DNA from: Fidelibacterota bacterium UBA1611
GTDB taxonomy: Bacteria > Fidelibacterota > Marinisomatia > Marinisomatales > UBA1611
Reading direction: 5' to 3'
Length of the DNA stretch: 43,470 nucleotides
Assembly (NCBI GenBank): GCA_002321855.1
Contig: DCMX01000250.1
Coordinates: 5,692-49,161, forward strand
Part shown: one piece after another, positions 16,175-24,308 of the stretch
How positions within the stretch are numbered: position 1 is the stretch's first letter
Layout of the letters: each line of letters opens with the position of its first letter
Position numbers and translations under genes: made by a program
Notes under the pieces: model-generated
Database searches by the model: none
What the model was told of the DNA's origin: nothing
What the model saw: only the letters and a program-made list of their open reading frames with translations

Positions 16175-17704
16175 CTATTTTAATAGCGTGATCTTTTGAG
16201 TTAGTATTGTTCCGCCGGTCTCCACCTGCGCAAAATAAGCCCCTGAAGCCCATTTTCTTCCATCTATCCTGAATGTATGGTGTCCTCTGGGAATGGGACC
16301 CAAATGGTTATTCTGAATTAACCTTCCACCGGAATCCATAATCCGAATGTTTACGTTACCGGATGCCGGAAGAGTGTAGCCAATGACAGTCGTTGGATTG
16401 AAAGGGTTGGGGAATGCTGCGTGCACCTTAAAATGTGCCGGTAGCACTGGTGGTTTTACTGATAACGGTTCCTGAACAAAGGGTATTGGATCAAATGATT
16501 GGCCAAATACATTCTGTGCAATGTATTCCGGTAGGCCAAACCAGTCCGTGATCAGAGTTGAATAGATTTGCCTGAAATCATACTGGACCTGCATGTTATT
16601 ATTATTATTCAGGTTCGTTAGATCAGGATTATCACCAAAAATATCCGGCACGATTGATGAACCAAAGAAAAGACAGGGAGCACTTGTTCCATGGTCAGTA
16701 CCTAAGGAACCATTTTCGTAGACTCTACGCCCAAACTCGCTGGTTGTCATGACCATGACCCGATCCTGGAGACCTTGATTAGATAGATCTTGTAATAATG
16801 CTGCTATACTACTTGACACATCCTGTAATAGATTGTCATGGGTATTGGCCTGGTTAGCGTGCGTATCATACCCTGGCTGATATAGACGGTATACAGGAGT
16901 GCCTAATCCTCCTGAGATCAATTTCGCTGTCAATGCCATCTGATATCCAATATTATTTCCCGGATATTCAATCGTATTGACCCCAGCCTGAGCGGATTCA
17001 TTTATCACCTCGGAATATTCCATTGAGAGAGTGTCGATCTCACGGATATATGATAACTCTTCCCCACCATAGGTCTCCGGGGCAGGGTCATCTTCTCCGG
17101 GAACATAATTACCATTGATAATAGCATACATCGTCTCAGGGTCGAACACCATCATGCCCACATTGGATTGGCTGGTTCTGAATTCCAGAAGGTTTGCACT
17201 GTTATACTGAATCGCCAAAGGATGGTCTGGAACGCCATCCGGAAAATCGGGATATTCATTTTCGAAGAGCCTTCCCAACCAACCGGTGGTAAGATGTTCA
17301 TTTGCATCGGAACCGGTCACCCAAATATCTGATGAGCGAAAGTGTGACAGGTTTCCTTGCTGATACCCCACCCCCTGGATAATTCCGACCTGGCCATTCT
17401 GATAGAATGGGTAAATTGGATCCAGGCTATAGTGAAATCCAGTCGTATCATTCACAGATAATGTTTGATCCGAAGGAATTGCAAGTGTGGGTCGAGCTTG
17501 ATAATAAATGTCATCCTGGATCGGGATCACAGTATTCAAACCATCATTGCCGCCATTTAGCTTTATCAGTATTACAATTCTGTCTGATTCCCATTGGGAT
17601 GTACGTCCTAATTGCCGTTGTTTGCGCCCAACTGCCATGAGCGGAAGTCTTGTACCGAATGCTGAGATGACCATTGATGTTTTGATAAAATCCCGGCGCT
17701 TCAT
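16175..17704 (-). CDS. DUF1501 exported protein with C-terminal sorting (FlgD-like) domain
   Basis: About 509 residues from the ATG at 17704, which overlaps the DUF1800 stop (ATGA). Longer in-frame extension upstream lies inside that gene and is unlikely. The N-terminus MKRRDFIKTSMVISAFGTRL is a Tat signal. The body is DUF1501 (alkaline-phosphatase-like fold), with VILIKLNGGNDGLNTVIPI and TTSEFGRRVYENGSLGTDHG, positions usually holding metal ligands. The last ~85 residues (AAFPNPFNPTTVIGYTLP... to GTILTQKITLLK) are a C-terminal sorting/FlgD-Ig-like domain typical of FCB bacteria. DUF1501 and DUF1800 genes are found together in many bacteria; their substrates are unknown. Confidence 0.92.
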   Translation of the reverse strand: MKRRDFIKTSMVISAFGTRLPLMAVGRKQRQLGRTSQWESDRIVILIKLNGGNDGLNTVIPIQDDIYYQARPTLAIPSDQTLSVNDTTGFHYSLDPIYPFYQNGQVGIIQGVGYQQGNLSHFRSSDIWVTGSDANEHLTTGWLGRLFENEYPDFPDGVPDHPLAIQYNSANLLEFRTSQSNVGMMVFDPETMYAIINGNYVPGEDDPAPETYGGEELSYIREIDTLSMEYSEVINESAQAGVNTIEYPGNNIGYQMALTAKLISGGLGTPVYRLYQPGYDTHANQANTHDNLLQDVSSSIAALLQDLSNQGLQDRVMVMTTSEFGRRVYENGSLGTDHGTSAPCLFFGSSIVPDIFGDNPDLTNLNNNNNMQVQYDFRQIYSTLITDWFGLPEYIAQNVFGQSFDPIPFVQEPLSVKPPVLPAHFKVHAAFPNPFNPTTVIGYTLPASGNVNIRIMDSGGRLIQNNHLGPIPRGHHTFRIDGRKWASGAYFAQVETGGTILTQKITLLK

Positions 17705-19356
17705 GATAGTTGGATCTCTGGAAGTTTTATCATATACAATAAGAGGTCTTTCATACGGTTCCATTGAGCATCCCCGATAGGAGCATTTATATTCCAATCG
17801 TATGGCTCAGCACCATCTAAAAGTATGTCAAGCATTTTAGTTTCAAGTATATCAGAGAGTGGTACTCCAAATAGAACCAAGGCCAGTTTCCTGACAATTT
17901 GTTCAGACGCATACCCATCATCATCGCTATTGTACATGGTTTGAGCTATGGATCGGACGTCCACTGTGAAATCGAAGTTGCCAAATGGACTGAATCCGGT
18001 TACCAACGCACTGTTAATAAGTTTTCGTACTGGCAGCGTGATGGAATTGATCCAGGATCGATACCCTGTCCATCCATTCACGTCTGGCGGTTCAAGAGGA
18101 GTCATCCCTAGAAATTCGATAGACCGCAGAAAAAACCCTTCCGGATACGTAAACTCCTCCATGCCAAATTTCCTGACCAAACCTGGGAGGAGGCTCATTG
18201 GGTTTTGAATATTTGCTCCTCTAAAGTTGCTGTCATAAAAATGTTCGGTATTAAATAGAAATTCCAGTGCAGGTCTAAGTTCGTAGTCATTTTCACGTAG
18301 TACAAATGCCATCGCTTCCACAACCGGTTCATGAACTACGTCATAAACGAACCATTTATAGATCCGACGACAGATATGTACGGCGCATTCTTCCTGTTCC
18401 AGGAGAATATTGATAATGTCATCTCCGGACCATGGACCTGTTTGTCCCAGAACAGTTTTTTCTTCGAAATCATGCCATTCATCCCACCAGAACCCGGTCC
18501 CGGTCTGGTTCTCATGGTCATAGTTTGTTTCGACCCCGTTAGTTACATAACCGGTGAACGCGCGTGACGCTTCCACTATATCTAATTGGGTATAATTATC
18601 CACACCCAGGGTGAATAATTCCATCAGTTCCCGGGAAAAATTTTCGTTTGGGTTATGTTTTTTACTACGATGGATGTCAAGCCAGATCATCATAGCTGGA
18701 CCAAATGTTACCCGGCGAAGCAATTCTTTGAAATTTCCAAGTCCGAATTGTCGAAATATTGCATTCTGTTCATACATTGCTTGAGGATAGAATACCTTTG
18801 ATTGCGCAGTAGCAAAGAAATTATGCCAGAAAAGAGTCATCTGCTCGGTGATATTCATGGGATTCTGTGTCATGCGTACTATCCACCAATTTGCTATCTG
18901 CCACATCCATTCCCTGTATTGTTCCATCACTGCCTGTACCTCGTCATATGTAAGCTGGTCCCAGGCTGGTGGCGGTTCATTCACCCAGTCTCCTGGAGGT
19001 TCTGCCGTTTCCGGTTCCTGTAGTAAGGTGTTTAAGGTATTGGAAAGAGAATCACTGCCAGAATTATCAATGTTTGTATAGGTAGGGCCGAACATGGTTC
19101 TACCAAGAAGGTGTACAGCGGCTGATTGATCCCAATCCACATCTCTCATGGGCCTCAAAGAAGCAGTTACTGCCAATGGAGGTAGAACTTCTTCAGAAAT
19201 AGGTGGATGGTAAAATGGAGGTTGTTTTTTTAAGAATTCGCGGTAAAGTTTTGCGACCTGTCGGGTAGGCCATTCAGGATTCAATCTATCTAATTCAGGT
19301 CTAGATCTTGTCCCACCCTTTAAAAAATTTCTTCGGGTCAATGGTCTTATCGCCAT
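17701..19356 (-). CDS. DUF1800 family protein
   Basis: A 551-residue protein of the DUF1800 family. Recognisable segments include AAVHLLGRTMFGPT near residue 80, MTLFWHNFFATAQSKV, NENFSRELMELFTLGV and VNGWTGYRSWINS. An RRNFLKGG sequence near the start resembles a Tat or twin-arginine-like motif, but a hydrophobic core is not obvious after it. It is the first gene of a two-gene operon: its stop overlaps the ATG of the DUF1501 gene. The DUF1800-DUF1501 pairing is widely conserved and is presumed to act in the cell envelope; no activity is established. Confidence 0.92.
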   Translation of the reverse strand: MAIRPLTRRNFLKGGTRSRPELDRLNPEWPTRQVAKLYREFLKKQPPFYHPPISEEVLPPLAVTASLRPMRDVDWDQSAAVHLLGRTMFGPTYTNIDNSGSDSLSNTLNTLLQEPETAEPPGDWVNEPPPAWDQLTYDEVQAVMEQYREWMWQIANWWIVRMTQNPMNITEQMTLFWHNFFATAQSKVFYPQAMYEQNAIFRQFGLGNFKELLRRVTFGPAMMIWLDIHRSKKHNPNENFSRELMELFTLGVDNYTQLDIVEASRAFTGYVTNGVETNYDHENQTGTGFWWDEWHDFEEKTVLGQTGPWSGDDIINILLEQEECAVHICRRIYKWFVYDVVHEPVVEAMAFVLRENDYELRPALEFLFNTEHFYDSNFRGANIQNPMSLLPGLVRKFGMEEFTYPEGFFLRSIEFLGMTPLEPPDVNGWTGYRSWINSITLPVRKLINSALVTGFSPFGNFDFTVDVRSIAQTMYNSDDDGYASEQIVRKLALVLFGVPLSDILETKMLDILLDGAEPYDWNINAPIGDAQWNRMKDLLLYMIKLPEIQLS

Positions 19357-19440
19357 TTTTAGAATCTAACCATATTATGCTTATTGAGACCAATGATTAA
19401 AACAGAGTAAAGTTGATTCGCAACCTGAAATTCCGCACTA

Positions 19441-19713
19441 CTATTCAAACTGTGAACAGCAACAATCAGGTACAACTGTGGCTTCAGAGAATGTTTGATT
19501 CTCCATATCCATTTTAAAATTGATACAAGCTCCCAATTCTGCTGTCACACCGATTATTGCAAGATCGGCTATATCATCTACTTCCACTGTTTTGAAGAGA
19601 TAACCTTCATCTGAACTTTCCGCGCAATCATTACAAATATTTTCATTCTTATCAACACAGGATAAAAAGCATATTATGACCATTGGGAAAATTCTGTGCA
19701 ATGATTTTTTCAT
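19441..19713 (-). CDS. Small Cys-rich lipoprotein, unknown function
   Basis: A 90-residue protein. It begins MKKSLHRIFPMVIICFLSCV, with a lipobox (FLSC), so the mature protein should be lipid-anchored. After the anchor there is a CNDC motif, a single Cys in GACINF and a terminal PDCCCSQFE, giving seven Cys in about 70 residues. This suggests metal binding or disulfides. I do not recognise a family. It lies alone between DUF1800 and the MBL hydrolase on the same strand, with short AT-rich gaps on both sides. Confidence 0.6.
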   Translation of the reverse strand: MKKSLHRIFPMVIICFLSCVDKNENICNDCAESSDEGYLFKTVEVDDIADLAIIGVTAELGACINFKMDMENQTFSEATVVPDCCCSQFE

Positions 19714-19757
19714 AATCCCCTTTTTCTACATATAAATATTATCCTTTTCATTCAATG

Positions 19758-20420
19758 TTATTTTCCCGGTTTTCGAGTACGTTCATATTGTTCCATGCGT
19801 GAAATAAAATCCTCCTCGTTCTTAGCTTGAAGTAGAGGACTGATCTCAATATTCTTTTCAACGGTGATAGATGGTTCTGGACCGTAATCGTGTCCGGGAT
19901 ATATCCTGGTCTGTGGTGGCAGGGGAATGATCTTATTATATACCGAATCATATAGGTCATTGATATTACTACGAGTACTAATAGTTCGTCCTGTCCGACC
20001 GACAAATAATGTATCCCCGGTAAAGATCACATTTTCAAGGGTGTAGCAGACCGAATCAAAATAATGCCCTGGTGTATGGATCGCACGCAGCTTTAGTCTT
20101 CCTACGGAAAATCTTGAGTCATTCTCAATAGGTTTGAATCCATCTACATCTAATATAGCTTGAGATTCTGGATGCCCAACTATAACAATATTGGCAAATG
20201 CCTGGGTATAATCATCAAGAAAAGCAATATGATCTCCGTGTGTGTGAGTTATTAGCAGTGCGACCGGTTCTGATCTGATAAATGGTTTGAGCCGGTCCAG
20301 CTTTATGGCCGCATCCACTATAATATGAATTCCTGTTTGCATGCAGGTGATGATATAGGCAAGATTTTTATCATATCCTCCGATAAAAGAACGAACAGCG
20401 AAATCAGTTGATGGCTTCAT
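19758..20420 (-). CDS. MBL-fold metallo-hydrolase (glyoxalase II-like)
   Basis: About 220 residues from the ATG at 20420, with a GAG six bases upstream. An in-frame TTG at 20435 is a weaker choice. The metallo-beta-lactamase signature THTHGDH gives the H-x-H-x-D-H metal site. Later ligands are in IHTPGHYFDSVCY, FTGDTLFVGRTGR and YPGHDYGPEPS. The layout matches hydroxyacylglutathione hydrolase-like proteins or persulfide dioxygenases, which hydrolyse thioesters or oxidise persulfides. The C-terminal substrate-binding domain is short, so the exact activity is open. Confidence 0.88.
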   Translation of the reverse strand: MKPSTDFAVRSFIGGYDKNLAYIITCMQTGIHIIVDAAIKLDRLKPFIRSEPVALLITHTHGDHIAFLDDYTQAFANIVIVGHPESQAILDVDGFKPIENDSRFSVGRLKLRAIHTPGHYFDSVCYTLENVIFTGDTLFVGRTGRTISTRSNINDLYDSVYNKIIPLPPQTRIYPGHDYGPEPSITVEKNIEISPLLQAKNEEDFISRMEQYERTRKPGK

Positions 20421-20504
20421 GAATTTCTCGAACAATGTAATGAAAATATTCTTTAATTTGCGATATATGAATAAGGGAACCCAAGTTATTCTTATTAACT
20501 ACGA

Positions 20505-20699
20505 ATGAACTTTAATAATGAACAATTACCATGGTATTTAATTATAGGTGGTGCGTTAGTATTAGTAATTCGTTTGATCTGGAAAATATTGATATCATAT
20601 ATGACCGCTTTGGATTGGTTAGCTCTCATCGCCATTATAATTGGCACCGGTCTTTTAGTAATGGGGAATAGTGAGGGAAAACCTGATGATTCAGCTTAG
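20505..20699 (+). CDS. Small two-helix membrane protein
   Basis: A 64-residue protein with two hydrophobic helices (WYLIIGGALVLVIRLIWKIL and ALIAIIIGTGLLVMGN) and a polar tail. No family recognised. It precedes the FKBP lipoprotein gene by 45 bases on the same strand and diverges from the MBL gene. Confidence 0.55.
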   Translation: MNFNNEQLPWYLIIGGALVLVIRLIWKILISYMTALDWLALIAIIIGTGLLVMGNSEGKPDDSA

Positions 20700-20744
20700 T
20701 GCATACCCCATTTTTAATTAATCCTTTTTAAATAAAATAACAAA

Positions 20745-21449
20745 ATGAATAATAAATTATTGATTGCGTTCTTTTATTTATTGATCATTAGTTGTGATAA
20801 CAAAGATGCTATCAAACCAGTGACCGATCTTAAGGATGGAAGTGATTCATCTAGTTATGCATTGGGTGCTGACCTGGGTGAAAATTTGAAAAAACAATAT
20901 GTAGAACTGGACTATGATGCATTTCTTACAGGTTTGAGATTCGGTTATGATAAGGGTAATGTGCCGTTACTAACAAAGGAAGAGCGCAAAGATGCGTTTC
21001 AGAAGCTGCAAGCATCTATACGCAATAAGCAGCAGGAACAATCCAAAGGGAACCTTAAGCTTGCGGAAGAGTTTCTTGAAAAGAATAAGACCAGTGACCC
21101 TGACATCAAAGAAACACCTACAGGTCTGCAATACAGAGTGATAAGGGAAGGTTCGGGTGGATCTCCTACATCTATGGACCAGGTCCAAGTACATTATGAA
21201 GGGCGTTTATTGGATGATACCATTTTTGACAGTTCTTACGAGAAAGATGAACCGGCTGTATTTAGGTTAAATAGGGTCATAAAGGGGTGGACGGAAGGGC
21301 TTCAGCTTATGACAGCTGGTGCAGAATTTGAATTTTTTATCCATCCTAAACTTGGTTATGGCCAAAGAGGGAACCAGAACGTTCCACCAAATAGTGCCCT
21401 GATCTTCAAAGTAGAACTACTGAAGATATTCGAAAAAAATATGAAATAA
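20745..21449 (+). CDS. FKBP-type peptidyl-prolyl isomerase lipoprotein
   Basis: A 234-residue periplasmic folding helper. The signal peptide ends in a lipobox (LLIISC, Cys17). Residues 30-120 form the N-terminal FKBP dimerisation domain, with SSYALGADLGENLKKQ near its start. Residues 130-232 form the FKBP isomerase domain, with QVQVHYEGRLLDDTIFDSSY and GWTEGLQLMTAGAEFEFFIH. Most proline-pocket aromatic residues are retained. It resembles the Mip/FkpA class. Its 3' end converges with the tRNA gene eight bases downstream. Confidence 0.93.
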   Translation: MNNKLLIAFFYLLIISCDNKDAIKPVTDLKDGSDSSSYALGADLGENLKKQYVELDYDAFLTGLRFGYDKGNVPLLTKEERKDAFQKLQASIRNKQQEQSKGNLKLAEEFLEKNKTSDPDIKETPTGLQYRVIREGSGGSPTSMDQVQVHYEGRLLDDTIFDSSYEKDEPAVFRLNRVIKGWTEGLQLMTAGAEFEFFIHPKLGYGQRGNQNVPPNSALIFKVELLKIFEKNMK

Positions 21450-21456
21450 GTTATAG

Positions 21457-21530
21457 TACCCCGGACAGGACTCGAACCTGTAACCCTCGCCTTAGAAGGG
21501 CGATGCTCTATCCAGTTGAGCTACCGGGGC
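21457..21530 (-). tRNA. tRNA-Arg (anticodon UCU)
   Basis: A 74-base cloverleaf on the minus strand. The acceptor stem is GCCCCGG paired with CCGGGGT (one G-U), the D arm is GCTC/GAGC, the anticodon loop is CTTCTAA with anticodon TCT, and the T arm is CAGGT-TCGAGTC-CTG. It should decode AGA. The 3' CCA is not encoded. I could not fix a promoter in the roughly 70 bases upstream. Confidence 0.95.
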
Positions 21531-21600
21531 AATTAAGATACTGGAAATTAGTTTTGGTTTAAGGTATGAAATTGCTAAAAAGGGTCTAAAACACCCCTAT

Positions 21601-21628
21601 TTTTCTCGTCGAGAGCTCGACGAGAAAA
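21601..21628. promoter_or_regulatory. Perfect 13-bp inverted repeat next to a -35 box
   Basis: TTTTCTCGTCGAG, a 2-base centre, then its exact complement. The dyad ends four bases before the -35 box of the promoter at 21632. An eight-base copy of one half (GTCGAGAG) recurs at 21666-21673, at the expected transcription start. This arrangement would suit an operator or activator site for the downstream small gene. It has no U-run, so a terminator is less likely. Confidence 0.65.
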
Positions 21629-21631
21629 TTC

Positions 21632-21661
21632 TTGACATCTACAGTAGAGAATGTGTACAAT
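21632..21661 (+). promoter_or_regulatory. Consensus sigma-70 promoter for the 75-residue repeat protein
   Basis: The -35 TTGACA (21632-21637) is perfect. An 18-base spacer follows, then the -10 TACAAT (21656-21661), five of six to consensus. Transcription should start near 21668, leaving a leader of about 70 bases. It is the clearest promoter in the window. Confidence 0.8.
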
Positions 21662-21668
21662 TCCCGTC

Positions 21669-21690
21669 GAGAGGTTTAGGGAAAACTCTC
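21669..21690 (+). other. 5'-leader hairpin
   Basis: GAGAG-g-TTT-aggg-AAA-a-CTCTC forms a stem of five plus three base pairs around one mismatch. It sits at the predicted 5' end of the transcript. Such 5' hairpins can protect an mRNA from decay; that role here is inference. Confidence 0.5.
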
Positions 21691-21737
21691 TAACCAATAC
21701 CAAAGAACAAATCACACTAGGATAATGGAGGAATTTT

Positions 21738-21965
21738 ATGGCAGAAGTTGTAAAGAATACTGGAGTAACCAAGGAAAAGGGTTATTTGTATTATTTAGAT
21801 AAGCAGGGTGATGTTTCACGATCTCAGATGGCACGCGCCGGAAAAGGTGGCGGAAATGCAGAAAAAGTATCGACCGCAGGCGTGACTCGGGAATCTGGTT
21901 ATCTTTATTTCATTGATAAAAATGGTGATGTGGCTCGGGCTCCAATGGCTCGGGGTCGTAAATAA
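21738..21965 (+). CDS. 75-residue protein of two 30-residue repeats, unknown function
   Basis: A small basic, soluble protein without a signal peptide. It consists of two near-identical units. The first runs from NTGVTKEKGYLYYLDKQGDV to SRSQMARAGK. The second runs from TAGVTRESGYLYFIDKNGDV to ARAPMARGRK. They are joined by a Gly-rich linker. The core G-Y-L-Y-(Y/F)-(L/I)-D-K-x-G-D-V looks like a paired beta-strand motif, and the Arg/Lys-rich ends suggest nucleic-acid or acidic-surface contact. A perfect GGAGG lies six bases before the ATG; with the consensus promoter and strong terminator it looks like a monocistronic, highly expressed gene. I do not know a characterised family. Confidence 0.85.
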   Translation: MAEVVKNTGVTKEKGYLYYLDKQGDVSRSQMARAGKGGGNAEKVSTAGVTRESGYLYFIDKNGDVARAPMARGRK

Positions 21966-21982
21966 TCAGTTTTAGACCAAAG

Positions 21983-22013
21983 AAAAAGGCCCTCTATTGA
22001 GGGCCTTTTTTTT
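21983..22013 (+). terminator. Rho-independent terminator of the small repeat-protein gene
   Basis: The stem AAGGCCCTC / GAGGGCCTT with a TATT loop is followed by a run of T. The hairpin starts about 20 bases after the stop codon. The A-run on the left side would let it work in both directions. Confidence 0.95.
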
Positions 22014-22085
22014 CTTTAATAATTAGACAAATGTCTTAAATTACCTCGGTGTAATATTTATTACCTAGTAAGGTATGATTAGAAT

Positions 22086-22907
22086 ATGACAAATATATCA
22101 ATAAGAATGTGGTCTGCCTGGCTTGTGGCCGCGGCTATTCTCCTTTCGTCAGCGGGGATAATGGCTTTTGATGGTGATTCCCAGCTTTTCGGTAAAAAAG
22201 AAGATGAAAAAAATGTACCATTGAAAAAAGCCGAAAAGAAAATGGCGAAAAAAGCAGCTAATATTCAAAAACCACCGAAGCCGGGCCTTCCAAAACGGAA
22301 AAACATTGAATCGGTCATTCCAGTGAAAAGATTACCTAATGGCTGGGTCTTCCGTGATGAGCTTCTAGCTCCATGGTCCACAACTCTTCCTGCTGTTTTA
22401 ACCATTGTCCCGGATACTTCGGTCGAAGTGATCTATTCTGATGAATCTCGTACAACAAAGGACAATATTGTTCTTCCGATCAAGAGAGCAACAGTTGAAT
22501 TCCATTATATAACGCGTTTGACCACTGAGCAGATAACACTAGGGTTTGTAAATGTCGATTATGTATATAGTACCACCAATAATAGTGATTCGCACTACAT
22601 ACTTGAGAATGTTGTAAAAAAAATAAAGCTGAAAGATACTGGGTTTCCGCAATTAACAGCTGAAGATGTTATAAAGCATAAAGTATTAATGGAATATGGA
22701 ACGCCAAAAGAATTTGATGGTGTTTGGCATATTTATACAGATGGTAATTCTAAATTCAGAGTTCGAAAACTTGATGAACGGAATGTAAAAGTCGAAGTTG
22801 ATGGTTATAAGGTTGCAGAGTTACTGAATAAGGCCATTGAGGATGTGTATTCTCAACAGGGTATAGAGTATAAAAAGCGGCTCATGATGGATGGAATCGA
22901 TCTGTAA
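22086..22907 (+). CDS. Exported protein of unknown function, partner of the barrel gene
   Basis: A 273-residue protein with a Sec signal peptide ending near GIMAFDGD; ATG at 22107 is an alternative start. Residues 40-75 are a Lys/Pro-rich, probably disordered linker (KKAEKKMAKKAANIQKPPKP). The rest looks like mixed alpha/beta, with many beta strands in residues 85-175. No family recognised. It ends 17 bases inside the start of the one-POTRA barrel gene, suggesting coordinated expression. Two short dyads lie upstream (AGACAAATGTCT at 22025 and TACCTAGTAAGGTA at 22062) and could be regulatory. Confidence 0.7.
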   Translation: MTNISIRMWSAWLVAAAILLSSAGIMAFDGDSQLFGKKEDEKNVPLKKAEKKMAKKAANIQKPPKPGLPKRKNIESVIPVKRLPNGWVFRDELLAPWSTTLPAVLTIVPDTSVEVIYSDESRTTKDNIVLPIKRATVEFHYITRLTTEQITLGFVNVDYVYSTTNNSDSHYILENVVKKIKLKDTGFPQLTAEDVIKHKVLMEYGTPKEFDGVWHIYTDGNSKFRVRKLDERNVKVEVDGYKVAELLNKAIEDVYSQQGIEYKKRLMMDGIDL

Positions 22908-24249
22908 CAGGTATTTTTTCAAAATCATTTATAATAAAAACAGGTCTTTAATAGGCCTTTTTTTATGCCTCCTATTTTTGCTATCCAACATATTTGGACA
23001 AGAAACCGATTCTTATAAGAACCCTGTCATTTCAGCAATTGACATTCAAGGATTACAGAATACTAAAAGATATATCATAGAAAGAGAGATACAACATCCA
23101 TTAAATATTCCTATCGATAGTAGCTTAGTTGAAAAAGATCGAAATCGGCTGGAAAATTTGGGTATCTTTAGTGAGGTGACCTGGAACGAATTACCATTAG
23201 AAGATGGGACCTCTATATTGAATTTTCGGGTAATTGAATCCATCAGTCTGCTACCAATATTTTCACCTGTTTACAATGAAGAAATGGGCTGGTTTTTAAT
23301 TCTGGGTACTAGATTAAACAATTTTCGGGGTCGGAATGAGAAATTATTATTAAGGGGAAGAATTGGAAATGTCAGTGCCTATGATGTGATTTTTAAGAAT
23401 CCCTGGTTCTTTGGGGACCATGTATCCATCGCTTTTAATTTTAGTAAGCAAATATTCGAACATTATTTTTTACCCTATCGGCAAGCTACGCGGGAGTTTA
23501 AAATTAATATTGGGAGATATTTTGGATATGAGAAACAACTGATTGCTGGTATTGAACTGAAAAAAAAAGAATATTTTGGACAGGACACGACCAGTTTCTA
23601 TTATTTGTCACCTGATTTAATTGCAGTTTATGATACAAGGGATATTTATAATGATCCAAGCAAAGGTATGTATATATTCTACTATGGGAAGTATTTTCGG
23701 CATTTAAATCAGATAGAACCGGAATCAACGATTGCTTGGACTCAATCATACAGTGCATACTATTCGCCGATAAAAGGAAAACGAAAGACTACCCTGGGTT
23801 TCAATCTGAATATTTCATCTATAACAGGGTTCCGAAATGAATATTGGCTTGGTTCTTTAGGTGGAGTTAATTCTGTACGGGGCTGGCGAATACCATCACG
23901 CGAAATATATAGTGACCAATCCCAATCATATCGATTTGGTTATTTAAGAGCTATATCATCCTTAGAAATTCGCCAGACCATAATTCCAAAATATGCATTC
24001 CAATCACCATCGTATTTTGGGCCAATAAGATCTGAATTAGGACTGCAGACAACATTATTCATTGATCTAGGTATAGCTGTGAATAATTGGGAAGATCTTA
24101 GTGACAGTGCTCCAATGATAGGAACTGGAATAGGAATTAGGATTCCGGTAGCTATTTCAGGGAATGTCCGTTTAGACTATGGCTGGTCATTTTATAATGG
24201 GGAATATATAGAGAGAGTTCTTCTATTTGGTATAGGTCAGAAGTTTTGA
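22891..24249 (+). CDS. Outer-membrane barrel protein with one POTRA domain (BamA/TamA superfamily)
   Basis: A 452-residue Omp85-superfamily protein. The start at ATG 22891 overlaps the previous gene. It gives an N-terminal extension and a hydrophobic signal segment (SLIGLFLCLLFLLSNIFGQ). Residues 42-115 form a single POTRA-like domain: NPVISAIDIQGLQNTKRYII ... LENLGIFSEVTW. The remainder is a 16-strand-type beta-barrel with a GGVNSVRGW segment corresponding to the conserved lid-lock V-R-G-(F/Y/W) motif. It ends in FGIGQKF, whose terminal Phe fits barrel insertion. BamA has five POTRAs, so this is a smaller relative acting in protein or lipid transport at the outer membrane. The partner is unknown. 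Confidence 0.85.
   Translation: MESICNRYFFKIIYNKNRSLIGLFLCLLFLLSNIFGQETDSYKNPVISAIDIQGLQNTKRYIIEREIQHPLNIPIDSSLVEKDRNRLENLGIFSEVTWNELPLEDGTSILNFRVIESISLLPIFSPVYNEEMGWFLILGTRLNNFRGRNEKLLLRGRIGNVSAYDVIFKNPWFFGDHVSIAFNFSKQIFEHYFLPYRQATREFKINIGRYFGYEKQLIAGIELKKKEYFGQDTTSFYYLSPDLIAVYDTRDIYNDPSKGMYIFYYGKYFRHLNQIEPESTIAWTQSYSAYYSPIKGKRKTTLGFNLNISSITGFRNEYWLGSLGGVNSVRGWRIPSREIYSDQSQSYRFGYLRAISSLEIRQTIIPKYAFQSPSYFGPIRSELGLQTTLFIDLGIAVNNWEDLSDSAPMIGTGIGIRIPVAISGNVRLDYGWSFYNGEYIERVLLFGIGQKF
22942..22964 (+). terminator. Terminator-like hairpin inside the start of the barrel gene
   Basis: AGGTC-tttaata-GGCCT followed by seven T residues, a short stem with one G-U pair. It lies 35 bases after the stop of the upstream gene but within the signal-peptide codons of the barrel gene. 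It could terminate part of the upstream transcripts or attenuate the barrel gene. Confidence 0.4.
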
Positions 24250-24308
24250 ATCAAAATGACACAGGATCAAATTATCATGTGATGATGTGGATTTAATTAC
24301 ACAATTTT

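Noticed and set aside
21810..21830. Possible parS site (TGTTTCACGA)
   Set aside because: Only half of the consensus matches, and it lies within a coding repeat; the other half of the palindrome is missing.
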